Source of the DNA: Planctomycetota bacterium
GTDB lineage: Bacteria > Planctomycetota > Phycisphaerae > Phycisphaerales > Phycisphaeraceae
Assembly: GCA_029267795.1 (NCBI GenBank)
Contig: JAJUHR010000013.1
Span: 1-14,119 of the forward strand
Length of the DNA: 14,119 nucleotides
Direction of reading: 5' to 3'
In this document: positions 5,989-12,705 of the stretch, in pieces
Position numbering within the stretch: position 1 is the first letter of the stretch
Layout: every line of letters starts with the position of its first letter
Translations under genes and position numbers: made by a program
The notes under the pieces: model-generated
Told to the model about the DNA's origin: nothing
The model's database searches: none
The model's input: the letters and a program-made list of their open reading frames with translations, nothing else

Positions 5989-7407
5989 TCAGGCTGCGGT
6001 TTGCGCTTCGCCGGCCTCTTTGCCGGGGTTGAACGCGATTTCACGACCGACGGGCATGACGTCAGGGAAGAACGATCGTGGGGCGTGCTTTTCGCGTGTC
6101 AGGAACGCCCAGAGCACAACGCCGAACGCCCCGGCCAGCATCGCCAAGCCGATCGCGGTCATCGTGGCTTGGCTGACCAGCCCCAGCCAATGCGTTGGGC
6201 CTGTCAGGTGCGTCACTCGCACGGCGCCGCCGGCCGCACTACCCGCTGTGAGGTGTTCCTCCAGCCACACCCATAACGCGTTGCCCAGGAACGTGATCAG
6301 GCTCAGCGGCAGCAAGACCTTTACGCAGGCGTAGAGCACCTGGTCGATGCGGATCCGTGGCAGGGTCCACCGCAGCCACATCTGCACGAAGACCAACCCC
6401 ATCGCCTTGAGGACAAACCAAAAGGTGCCATACAGGTTCAGGGCCGCCAGCCCCGCGGACGACAGGCCCATCGCTTGCGCCGCGTTCGACCAGCCGCCGG
6501 TGATTTGTCCCGCGAAATGCGCTTGCCCCGCGGCGATCGGGTCGTACCCGATCGCGTAGTACACCGGGTCGAACGCGCCCAAGGGGCTGTTCCACCCGCC
6601 CAGGAACAGGGTCGACTGGATGCCGCCGACGACGAACATCGCGGCGTACTCCGCGAAGAAGAAGAAGCTGAACCGCAGCCCGCTGTACTCGGTGTGGAAG
6701 CCGGCGACCAGTTCACTCTCGGATTCGGGCAGGTCGAAGGGGGCGCGCTTGTTCTCCGCCAGGCTCGCGACGAAGTAGAGCCCGAACGCCGCGAAGAGGA
6801 ACGGGTTGTGGAACACGAACCAGTCCCAGATGCCGGCCCCCTGCAAGAAGCTCAGGTCCAGCAGGTCCAGCGTGCTGGCCACGAGCACGGCGCTCAAGAT
6901 CGACATCGCCAGCGGGATCTCGTAGCTGACCAGCTGGCAGGCCTCGCGCATCGCCCCGTACATCGACCACTTGCTGTTGGACCCCCATCCGGCCAAGATC
7001 ACGCCCATGATCTCCAGGCTCAACACCGCCAGGACGTACAGCACGCCGACGTGCAGGCCGCTCTCGAAGACGAACTGCGGGCCGAAGGGCAGCGCCAGGA
7101 ACGCCGCGAACACCGGCGCGAACGCCAGGTACGGCGCCAGGCGGAACAGGAACACGTCGGCGCCGGAGGGGATCAGGTCCTCTTTCAGGATCAGCTTGAT
7201 GCCGTCGGCGATCGACTGCGACCATCCGTGCCAGCCGCCCGTGTGCATCGGCCCCAGGCGCGACTGCATGTGCCCGGCCACCTTCCGCTCCCACCAGATG
7301 CTGAACATCGCCAGCAGGCTGATCCCCGGCAGGAACACCGCCGCCACGATCCCGACCTTGGTGGCGATCATCAGCCAGACGTTGCCGCCCGAGAGCTGTT
7401 CGATCAT
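5989..7407 (-). CDS. nuoH: NADH-quinone oxidoreductase subunit H (complex I)
   Basis: NuoH is the membrane subunit of complex I that sits beside the quinone-binding Q module and helps couple electron transfer to ion pumping. The family blocks are clear: ERKVAGHMQSRLGP followed by IADGIKLILKED near the start, then WGSNSKWSMYGAMREACQ and LVSYEIP, then ENKRAPFDLPESESELVAG, then FWFVLKAMGLVFVQMWLRWTLPRIRIDQ. The ATG at 7407 has AAGGTG seven bases before it; a TTG at 7458 would only add a poor leader. At about 472 residues it is longer than the roughly 330-400 usual for NuoH. The extra length is a stretch between the LPESESE block and the FWFVLK block, plus a C-terminal tail with an additional hydrophobic segment. 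No other nuo gene is in the window: downstream is a convergent lipoprotein gene and upstream a PHP phosphoesterase gene. Identity is firm; why it stands apart is unknown. Confidence 0.93.
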   Translation of the reverse strand: MIEQLSGGNVWLMIATKVGIVAAVFLPGISLLAMFSIWWERKVAGHMQSRLGPMHTGGWHGWSQSIADGIKLILKEDLIPSGADVFLFRLAPYLAFAPVFAAFLALPFGPQFVFESGLHVGVLYVLAVLSLEIMGVILAGWGSNSKWSMYGAMREACQLVSYEIPLAMSILSAVLVASTLDLLDLSFLQGAGIWDWFVFHNPFLFAAFGLYFVASLAENKRAPFDLPESESELVAGFHTEYSGLRFSFFFFAEYAAMFVVGGIQSTLFLGGWNSPLGAFDPVYYAIGYDPIAAGQAHFAGQITGGWSNAAQAMGLSSAGLAALNLYGTFWFVLKAMGLVFVQMWLRWTLPRIRIDQVLYACVKVLLPLSLITFLGNALWVWLEEHLTAGSAAGGAVRVTHLTGPTHWLGLVSQATMTAIGLAMLAGAFGVVLWAFLTREKHAPRSFFPDVMPVGREIAFNPGKEAGEAQTAA

Positions 7408-7421
7408 AAATAAGCACCTTA

Positions 7422-7437
7422 CCCGCGACGCCGCGGG
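7422..7437 (-). promoter_or_regulatory. Hairpin abutting the nuoH ribosome binding site
   Basis: CCCGCG at 7422-7427 pairs perfectly with CGCGGG at 7432-7437 across a four-base loop. One base separates it from the AAGGTG ribosome binding site (7420-7415 on the minus strand). A stem this close could limit ribosome access or shield the 5' end, but the sequence shows no switching partner. Confidence 0.3.
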
Positions 7438-7486
7438 GCCCAGGTTGCAGAAGCTCAAGTGAGTCTATTCAACGCCCCGGGGAATG

Positions 7487-7507
7487 CAAGAAACGCCGGT
7501 GCCGGCG
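7487..7507 (-). terminator. Probable intrinsic terminator of the PHP gene
   Basis: On the minus strand, four bases after the TAG stop at 7514-7512, CGCCG pairs with CGGCG over a four-base loop and is followed by TTTCTTG. The stem is short but fully GC. It would separate the PHP gene from nuoH transcriptionally. Confidence 0.4.
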
Positions 7508-7511
7508 GGCC

Positions 7512-8405
7512 CTACGGGGCCTTGCCTCGCACGCGGTCGCGATATTCCAACAGGCGCTGGTAAACCGCGATCGGGACGCGGGCGCAACCCAGGGCGGTCG
7601 TGTGGCGTGAGCCGTGGAAGTCGCTGCCGCCGCTGGTCAGCAGCTTGAGTTTTTGGGCCATTTGTTCCAACCGCTCCACGTCCGCGGGCGTGTGGTCGGG
7701 GTGGCGGGTCTCCAGCCCGTCCATGCCCTGGTCCTTGAGCCGACGCACGCAATGCTCCAGGTGGTCGAAGTCGTCGCATCGCAGCTGCACGGGGTGGGCC
7801 AGGATCGCCAAACCCCCCGCCCGGTGGATCGCTTGAATCGCCTCGCGGGCTTGGAGCCGGGTCCGCGGCACGTAGGCCGGGGCTCCCTGCCCCAGGTACC
7901 GCACGAACGCGTCCTGCGTCGACTTGGCGTAGCCTTTTTGGATCAGCACTTGGGCGACGTGCGGCCGACCAATCACGTCGCCGCCCTGGGCGCGCACGAC
8001 GTTCACGACCTCGTCCAAGTCGATCCGTACGCCCAGGTCGTTAAGCTTGCAGATGATCCGATGGTTGCGGTCGTCCCGGGCGGCTTGCATCCGCTGGTGG
8101 ATCGCCAGCAGGCCCGCGTCGTCGTGCTTGACGAACAAGCCGAGGATGTGCAGCGTCCCCGCGGGAGCGGTCGTCGCGGCGCTGCTGGCCTCGATCGAAG
8201 CCGGGTCCGCGGACAACTCGATCCCCGGCACGAAGTCGATGCCCACGTCCCGGCAGGCCCGCTCGCACTCGGCCAAGCCCCCGGTGGTGTCGTGGTCGGT
8301 CAGCGCCAGCGCCCCGAGCCCGGCGGCGCGTGCCAACGCCGGCAACCCGGACGGCGGCTCCGTGCCATCGGAAGCGGTCGAGTGGGTGTGCAGGTCGCAG
8401 AACAT
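7512..8405 (-). CDS. PHP-domain phosphoesterase (YciV/TrpH/RNase AM-like)
   Basis: This is a metal-dependent phosphoesterase of the polymerase-and-histidinol-phosphatase fold. Its relatives hydrolyse 3',5'-nucleoside bisphosphates or trim 5' ends of RNA (YciV/RNase AM group). Metal-binding motifs are in order: DLHTHSTASDG at 4-14, LTDHDT at 35-40, GIELS at 61-65, GRPHVAQ at 146-152, LAHPVQL at 202-208 and SDFHG at 261-265. At 297 residues it is the normal length for this group, with no polymerase or other fused domain. The ATG at 8405 begins right at the conserved domain, so no signal peptide is present and the protein is cytosolic. No clear Shine-Dalgarno sequence is visible. It sits 101 bases downstream of cysC on the same strand. 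That is suggestive, since YciV-type enzymes and the PAP phosphatase that removes the by-product of PAPS use act on similar 3',5'-bisphosphates, but this link is inference. The fold is certain; the substrate is probable. Confidence 0.88.
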   Translation of the reverse strand: MFCDLHTHSTASDGTEPPSGLPALARAAGLGALALTDHDTTGGLAECERACRDVGIDFVPGIELSADPASIEASSAATTAPAGTLHILGLFVKHDDAGLLAIHQRMQAARDDRNHRIICKLNDLGVRIDLDEVVNVVRAQGGDVIGRPHVAQVLIQKGYAKSTQDAFVRYLGQGAPAYVPRTRLQAREAIQAIHRAGGLAILAHPVQLRCDDFDHLEHCVRRLKDQGMDGLETRHPDHTPADVERLEQMAQKLKLLTSGGSDFHGSRHTTALGCARVPIAVYQRLLEYRDRVRGKAP

Positions 8406-8506
8406 GTTGGGTCGCCGCGAAACGCAGCTTCAATCCGCGTCGTCGCCTCGCAACTCCCCGAGCGCAGACCCCCGCCTGGTACGTGTTCCGTTGGCAAAGG
8501 GGAGAC

Positions 8507-9139
8507 CTAAGCCCTGAGCAACCCCCGGGCCTCGAGCAGGTCCAGCAGCTTCTGCACCGATTCGGCCACGCTGAGCTGATCGGTCCGCAGGTGCAGCTCG
8601 GGTTTCTTCGGCGGCTCGTAGGGGTCGTCGATGCCGGTGAAGCCCTTGATCTGTCCCGCCCGAGCCTTCTTGTACAGCCCCTTGGGGTCGCGCTTCTCCG
8701 CCTCCTCGATGGGGCAGTCGACGAACACCTCCAGGAAGGGGAGCTTGGCCTCGTCGTGGATCTTGCGGACCAAGTCGCGGTCGGCGACGTAGGGGCTGAT
8801 GAAGCTGGTGATCGTGAGCATGCCGGCGTCCGCGAAGAGCTTGGCCACCTCGCCGATGCGGCGGATGTTCTCGGTGCGGTCCTCGGCGCTGAAGCCCAGG
8901 TTCTTGTTCAGGCCGTGCCGGATGTTGTCGCCGTCGAGCCGATAGGCGTGCTTGCCGCGCTGCAGCAGGACCTGTTCCAGGGCCACGGCCACGGTGCTCT
9001 TGCCGCTGCCGGACAGGCCGGTCATCCAGATCGTGGCGCCTCTCTGGCCCAGGTTCTTCTGCCGCTCCTCGCGGGTGACGTTGCCCTCGTGCCAGTGGAT
9101 GTTGGTCGCTTTCTGCTCGGCCATGGACGTCCCTCTCAT
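8507..9139 (-). CDS. cysC: Adenylyl-sulfate kinase (APS kinase)
   Basis: This enzyme phosphorylates adenosine 5'-phosphosulfate with ATP to PAPS, the donor for sulfate assimilation and for sulfotransferases. Numbered from ATG 9139 (210 residues), the Walker A loop is GLSGSGKS at 41-48, followed by LDGDNIRHGLN at 68-78, the phosphoserine-type segment TSFISPY at 111-117, KGLYKKARAG at 153-162 and GIDDPYEPP at about 169-177. These cover the whole kinase; no sulfurylase or CysN domain is fused. Two starts are credible: ATG 9139 with AAGGA eight bases before it, and ATG 9124 with GAGGG six bases before it. Similarity to the family begins at the second, so residues 1-5 are uncertain. No cysND, cysH or sulfotransferase gene is in the window, so the use of the PAPS is unknown. 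Confidence 0.94.
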   Translation of the reverse strand: MRGTSMAEQKATNIHWHEGNVTREERQKNLGQRGATIWMTGLSGSGKSTVAVALEQVLLQRGKHAYRLDGDNIRHGLNKNLGFSAEDRTENIRRIGEVAKLFADAGMLTITSFISPYVADRDLVRKIHDEAKLPFLEVFVDCPIEEAEKRDPKGLYKKARAGQIKGFTGIDDPYEPPKKPELHLRTDQLSVAESVQKLLDLLEARGLLRA

Positions 9140-9169
9140 GTGGTTTTTCCTTTATGGTTGGGCCGCCAG

Positions 9170-9197
9170 AGATTAGCGGAATCCAGTCGGGTTTCAA
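9170..9197 (-). promoter_or_regulatory. Candidate promoter for cysC
   Basis: On the minus strand TTGAAA (9197-9192) and TAATCT (9175-9170) are separated by 16 bases, close to the housekeeping sigma consensus. The predicted start near 9163 gives a 20-40 base leader to either cysC start codon. The rest of the 181-base gap to the CPBP gene shows nothing further that I can name. Confidence 0.4.
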
Positions 9198-9320
9198 CCT
9201 CGGTTCGGGGTTGCTGTTTTTCCGTGCCCATTCCCAACGCAGCTAATTTGCATCGGTCGCCCGTGGCCGGGTCTTGAGGGTTTCTCGGCTCGACGGCCGC
9301 GTCGTTCAAAAGGGCTGCGG

Positions 9321-10130
9321 TTACGGCGCAAACTCCAGTGCGACCACCAGCACGTCGTACATCGCATGGGTGCCCGCGACGATGCCGAACCCCCGCACGA
9401 CGTACACCGCCGCGAAGTACACCCCTGCAGCCGTGTAGAACAGGCATTTATCGAGCGCAAAGGGGTTTTGGGCGGAGAAGTGGTACAGCGCGAACGCCAG
9501 GGCGGAGATGCCCACCGAGGCCGCTGCCCCGGCCTTTTCCGGCAGCGCCAGCAGGTCGACGAACAGGGCGTGCAACACCGCGATCGCCATCAGGCGGAAC
9601 ACCAGCTCTTCGTAGATCCCCGCGCCGATGCTGAACACCAGTTGCGCCTGCCAGCCGGTCCTGGGGGCCGCGATCAGTGCCGCCTGACCGCTGTGCCCGA
9701 CCGCGAGGCTGACGATCCGCTGGGCGGTGCCCTCGGCCACGGGCTGGCGGAACATCACCAGGGCGAAGACGAACAGCGGCACCGCCAGCACCAACGACTC
9801 CAGCCACATCCACGCGTACGTGCCCGGCTCGATCCGCCAGGGGTCTTTCTTCAGGACGTGCCAGGCCAGCAGCACCGCCACCACGATCAGCGCCGGCCAG
9901 TAGTACCCCTCGACGCCGAACCAGTCGAACATCTGGAACAGCAGCGACCGCGCGTAGATGTCTTGCCAAACGCCCCGCGGCAGGTTCCGCGTGTACAGCA
10001 GCAGCCCCAGCTCGTACAGCAGCATCAACGGCACCATGAAAAACAGCGCTTGCAGCGGCTGCTGGGAAAACTGCCAGTAGCTGGAAATCTGAACGCTCGG
10101 CGGTTTGGGCTGAGTCTTGCGTTTAGCCAT
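9321..10130 (-). CDS. CPBP-family (Abi) intramembrane metalloprotease
   Basis: This is a polytopic membrane protein of the CPBP/Rce1-like family, putative intramembrane proteases named for CAAX prenyl endopeptidase 2. The three family motifs are all present with the catalytic residues: EELVFRL (E174, E175, R179), FALYH (F213, H217) and HAMYD (H255, D259). The 269 residues contain a short basic N-terminus (MAKRKTQPKP), then about seven hydrophobic segments, which fits the family. The ATG at 10130 is chosen because the basic stretch then precedes the first membrane segment; the ribosome binding site is poor. In bacteria such proteins have been linked to bacteriocin self-immunity or processing, but no peptide or transporter gene is nearby, so the substrate is unknown. 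It lies 100 bases downstream of apt across a G-rich stretch and may share its transcript. Confidence 0.85.
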   Translation of the reverse strand: MAKRKTQPKPPSVQISSYWQFSQQPLQALFFMVPLMLLYELGLLLYTRNLPRGVWQDIYARSLLFQMFDWFGVEGYYWPALIVVAVLLAWHVLKKDPWRIEPGTYAWMWLESLVLAVPLFVFALVMFRQPVAEGTAQRIVSLAVGHSGQAALIAAPRTGWQAQLVFSIGAGIYEELVFRLMAIAVLHALFVDLLALPEKAGAAASVGISALAFALYHFSAQNPFALDKCLFYTAAGVYFAAVYVVRGFGIVAGTHAMYDVLVVALEFAP

Positions 10131-10141
10131 GCAACGGTAAG

Positions 10142-10197
10142 CCCCCGGAAGCCCCGGGCCCTCGGCCCCTCGGAACCCTCGGACCCCCCCGGACCCC
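10142..10197 (-). other. Seven-tract G-quadruplex candidate between apt and the CPBP gene
   Basis: The plus strand has seven C tracts of three to seven bases (10142-10146, 10152-10155, 10159-10161, 10166-10169, 10176-10178, 10184-10190, 10194-10197). The minus strand therefore has seven G tracts separated by loops of only 3-6 bases, exceeding the four-tract requirement for a G-quadruplex. The loops are mostly TCC or TCCGA-like, so it may be a degenerate tandem repeat. The minus strand is the transcript-sense strand for both flanking genes. Confidence 0.6.
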
Positions 10198-10230
10198 TGG
10201 AACCGAACGCGGTCCTGTGCCCGGCGGTGG

Positions 10231-10761
10231 TCATATCTGCATGACCGCGTGCACGAGGTCCTGTGGCGAAAGCCTCTCCCGCCCCCGCAGCTGCAACAGC
10301 TCGATCAGCACCGTCACCCCCACGATGTGCCCGCCGATCTGCCGGATCAGGTCGCAACTGGCCCGCATCGTGCCCCCGGTGGCCAGCAGGTCGTCGACCA
10401 TCAGCACCCGCTGGCCTGGCTTGACAGCGTCGCGGTGCACCTCCAGCCGGTCTTTGCCGTATTCCAACTCGTACTCGATCCCGTGCGTCTTCCAGGGCAG
10501 CTTCCGGGGCTTGCGGATCGGCACGAACCCGGCGGACAACGCCTGCGCCACCGCCGTGCCGAAGATGAACCCCCGGCTCTCCGCCCCGGCAACCAGCTCC
10601 ACCCCCTGGCCGCGGAACGGGTTGGCCATCAGCTCCACCGCCATCGCCAGCCCCGGCGGGTCCTTCAGCAGCGGCGTGATGTCCTTGAACACGATCCCCG
10701 GCTTGGGCCAGTCCGGCACGTCGCGGATCAGCGGGATGAGGTTGAGCGTGCTCTGGTGCAT
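10231..10761 (-). CDS. apt: Adenine phosphoribosyltransferase
   Basis: Apt salvages adenine: adenine plus PRPP gives AMP and pyrophosphate, in the cytosol. Numbered from ATG 10761 (176 residues), PKPGIVFKDITPLL at 19-32 is the Apt signature near the N-terminus, AGAESRGFIFG at 58-68 contacts the base and ribose, and VLMVDDLLATGGT at 119-131 is the PRPP-binding loop. Length and all blocks match the family. I prefer ATG 10761 over ATG 10800 because AAGGA lies nine bases before it, the N-terminus then matches the usual family length, and the region near 10800 may hold promoter elements for the divergent murA. The longer form would add thirteen residues. It is probably the first gene of the leftward run apt, CPBP, cysC, although the gaps are too large to assume one operon. 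Confidence 0.94.
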   Translation of the reverse strand: MHQSTLNLIPLIRDVPDWPKPGIVFKDITPLLKDPPGLAMAVELMANPFRGQGVELVAGAESRGFIFGTAVAQALSAGFVPIRKPRKLPWKTHGIEYELEYGKDRLEVHRDAVKPGQRVLMVDDLLATGGTMRASCDLIRQIGGHIVGVTVLIELLQLRGRERLSPQDLVHAVMQI

Positions 10762-10814
10762 GCCGGTCGATCCTTGTCGGGTGCCGAAGTCCGTGACCAT
10801 GGTGCGTTTTCTTG

Positions 10815-10822
10815 GTTATAGT
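10815..10822. promoter_or_regulatory. Overlapping -10 boxes on both strands between apt and murA
   Basis: TATAGT reads rightward at 10817-10822 and TATAAC reads leftward at 10820-10815; each matches the -10 consensus in five of six positions. For murA, GTGACC at 10793-10798 gives a plausible -35 with 18 bases spacing. For apt no strong -35 is seen. A start near 10829 would give murA a leader of roughly 120 bases. Confidence 0.4.
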
Positions 10823-10947
10823 GGAGCGGAGTCGGGTTGGACTGACCTTAAACACACTGTACCTGATACCCGCGGGTTGATGCGAGCCGGGCCACCCACC
10901 CACCCGATGCGCATCCGACCCGACGGTCACGGAGGAACGCTTTAGCC

Positions 10948-12285
10948 ATGGACGCATTCGTGGTTCGAGGCGGCAGGCGGCTGCGGGGGCGTGTGAAGAT
11001 CAACGGGTCGAAGAACGCGGCGCTGCCGCTGATGGCCGCGGCTCTGCTCACCGACGAGCCGATCACCCTCGAGAACGTCCCGAACCTGCGCGACATCGCC
11101 AGCATGGCCAACCTCTTGGAAACGCTCGGTTGCCAGGCGCACCGCGGCGATCCAGCGGCCGGGGGCGACCCCCACCGGATGACCCTCCAGGCCACCGACG
11201 CCTCCCCGTGCCTGGCCCACTACGACATCGTACGGACCATGCGGGCCAGCATCTGCGTGCTGGGGCCTTTGCTGACCAAGCGCGGGCGCGCGCGCGTCTC
11301 GATGCCCGGGGGTTGCAACATCGGCGACCGCCCCGTGGACCTGCACCTGCGCGGCCTGCAGGCGCTGGGGGCCCAGATCAGCCTCGACGAGGGGTACATC
11401 GTGGCCGAGGCCCGGCGGCTCAAGGGCGCCAAGGTATTCCTGGGCGGGACGTTCGGCTCCACCGTCCTGGGCACAGCCAACCTGATGAGCGCCGCGGTGC
11501 TGGCCGAGGGCACCACGGTGATCGAATCCGCCGCGTGCGAGCCCGAGGTCGTCGACCTGGCCCGGTTGCTTTGCGCGATGGGCGCCCGGATCCGGGGAGC
11601 GGGGTCCCCGCGGATCACGATCGAAGGCGTCGACCGCCTGCACGGTGCCCACCACCAGGTAATCCCCGACCGGATCGAGGCCGGCACGTTCATCATGGCC
11701 GCGGCGATCACCAACGGCGACGTCGTGATCGAAAACTGCCCGACCGACGCCCTGACCGCGGCCTTGGACCGGCTGACCGAGGTGGGCGTGGAGCTCGAGC
11801 CCGTCGACGGCTCGCCCGACGCAGGCGCCGCGGCAGGGGAGGTGGACCCGATATGCCAGACGGTGCGCGTCGCCAGCACCCGCCGGCTCCAGCCCGTCCA
11901 GGTCGTCACCCAGCCCCACCCGGGGTTCCCCACCGACCTGCAGGCCCAGATCATGGCTCTGTTGTGCCTGGCCGACGGCAACTCGATGATCACGGAAAAG
12001 ATCTTCCCCGACCGGTTCCTGCACGTGGCGGAGCTGCTGCGGATGGGGGCGCGCCTGATCCGCAACGGGCCGACGGTCCTGGTCACCGGCGTGCACCACC
12101 TCGTCGGCGCCCCCGTGATGGCCAGCGACCTGCGGGCCTCCGCGGGCCTGGTGCTGGCCGGCTTGGCTGCCCGCGGCACCACCACCGTCAACCGCGTCTA
12201 CCACCTCGACCGCGGATATGAGATGATGGAGGTGGCTCTGCGGAACCTGGGGGCTGACATTGAGCGGATCAACGTCTCGGCCTAA
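10948..12285 (+). CDS. murA: UDP-N-acetylglucosamine 1-carboxyvinyltransferase
   Basis: MurA carries out the first committed step of peptidoglycan synthesis in the cytosol: enolpyruvyl transfer from phosphoenolpyruvate to UDP-GlcNAc. The protein has 445 residues. GSKNAALP at 20-27 holds the catalytic K22-N23 pair, and PGGCNIGDRPVDLHLRGL carries the active-site cysteine (C123). That cysteine is present, so the enzyme is expected to be fosfomycin-sensitive, unlike the Cys-to-Asp forms. The C-terminus has DLRASAGLVLAGLAA and HLDRGYE, again typical. A proline/glycine/alanine-rich insert after about residue 285 is slightly longer than usual but in frame. GGAGG at 10931-10935 is a somewhat distant ribosome binding site (12 bases). 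A ten-base palindrome, GATGCGCATC, lies in the leader at 10906-10915. It is the first gene of a plus-strand group with the UPF0434 and YhaM-like genes. Confidence 0.96.
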   Translation: MDAFVVRGGRRLRGRVKINGSKNAALPLMAAALLTDEPITLENVPNLRDIASMANLLETLGCQAHRGDPAAGGDPHRMTLQATDASPCLAHYDIVRTMRASICVLGPLLTKRGRARVSMPGGCNIGDRPVDLHLRGLQALGAQISLDEGYIVAEARRLKGAKVFLGGTFGSTVLGTANLMSAAVLAEGTTVIESAACEPEVVDLARLLCAMGARIRGAGSPRITIEGVDRLHGAHHQVIPDRIEAGTFIMAAAITNGDVVIENCPTDALTAALDRLTEVGVELEPVDGSPDAGAAAGEVDPICQTVRVASTRRLQPVQVVTQPHPGFPTDLQAQIMALLCLADGNSMITEKIFPDRFLHVAELLRMGARLIRNGPTVLVTGVHHLVGAPVMASDLRASAGLVLAGLAARGTTTVNRVYHLDRGYEMMEVALRNLGADIERINVSA

Positions 12286-12341
12286 CCCCGCCCCCGCGCC
12301 TTGCGATGGGGCAAGGCCTACACTGGAAGCAGCCCACGGCC

Positions 12342-12605
12342 ATGGCCCAACCCCCCAGCAGCCGAAACCAGCCCGACACCGCGTCCCCCGCTGTCGACCC
12401 GCAGTTGCTGAAGCTGCTCGTGTGCCCGCTGACGCGCAGCTCGCTGCGGCTCGAGGGCGACAAGCTTGTGGGCACGGTGGGGGGCCTGCGCTACCCGATC
12501 CGCAACGGGATCCCGGTCCTGCTGGTCGACGAAGCCGAGCTGCCGCCAGGGATCACCAGCCTCGAGGAATTCAAGCGCCGATTCGCCTGCGAGATCCCCC
12601 TGTAA
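12342..12605 (+). CDS. UPF0434 / Trm112-like small protein
   Basis: This is a small cytosolic protein of the YcaR/UPF0434 family, related to the Trm112 zinc-ribbon adaptor that activates methyltransferases in eukaryotes and archaea. From ATG 12342 it has 87 residues: a polar tail of about 20, then the conserved core LLKLLVCPLTRSSLRL at 22-37 and GLRYPIRNGIPVLLVDEA at 48-65. The family often has CPxC; here the second cysteine is threonine (CPLT), so a classical zinc site is not complete. The CPxT form is, as I recall, also found in other bacterial members. ATG 12306 could add twelve residues, but neither start has a good ribosome binding site, so the start is uncertain. It follows murA by 56 bases and is probably co-transcribed. 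The family call is good; the function in bacteria is poorly defined. Confidence 0.82.
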   Translation: MAQPPSSRNQPDTASPAVDPQLLKLLVCPLTRSSLRLEGDKLVGTVGGLRYPIRNGIPVLLVDEAELPPGITSLEEFKRRFACEIPL

Positions 12606-12635
12606 CGACGCGAGCCCGACGGTCAGCAGGGGAGC

Positions 12636-12687
12636 CGGCGCGGGGCATCGGAACCGCGCCGCCCAGCCGAGCAGCACGGCGCGCTGC
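12636..12687 (+). promoter_or_regulatory. Two hairpins in the leader of the yhaM-like gene
   Basis: CGGCGCGG at 12636-12643 pairs perfectly with CCGCGCCG at 12654-12661 over a ten-base loop. GCAGC at 12671-12675 pairs with GCTGC at 12683-12687 over a seven-base loop. There is no T run after either stem, so they do not look like intrinsic terminators. The second stem ends just before the AAGG ribosome binding site (12693-12696). Confidence 0.4.
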
Positions 12688-12705
12688 GAGACAAGGTTTT
12701 TGCCC

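Noticed and set aside
9321..10130. CPBP protein as part of a bacteriocin or defence system
   Set aside because: The family has such members, but no precursor peptide, ABC transporter, toxin or other defence gene is nearby.
7512..10761. A possible sulfur/nucleotide operon of apt, CPBP, cysC and PHP genes
   Set aside because: Gaps of 100-181 bases, a good separate promoter before cysC and a terminator after the PHP gene argue against one tight operon; the metabolic link between APS kinase and a 3',5'-bisphosphatase-like PHP enzyme is only suggestive.
10821..10831. GTGGAGCGGAG, identical to 11 bases of the dispersed element (5864-5874)
   Set aside because: It stands alone in the apt/murA gap with no flanking arms or second hairpin. 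An 11-base match is suggestive but in GC-rich DNA is not enough to call a third copy.
10837..10865. TTGGAC-17-TACCTG as a murA promoter
   Set aside because: The -10 matches only two of six consensus bases; the TATAGT upstream is better.
11286..11297. Alternating GCGCGCGCGCGT run with Z-DNA potential
   Set aside because: It lies inside murA and encodes an Arg-Ala-Arg segment next to the active-site loop; codon choice in a GC-rich genome explains it.
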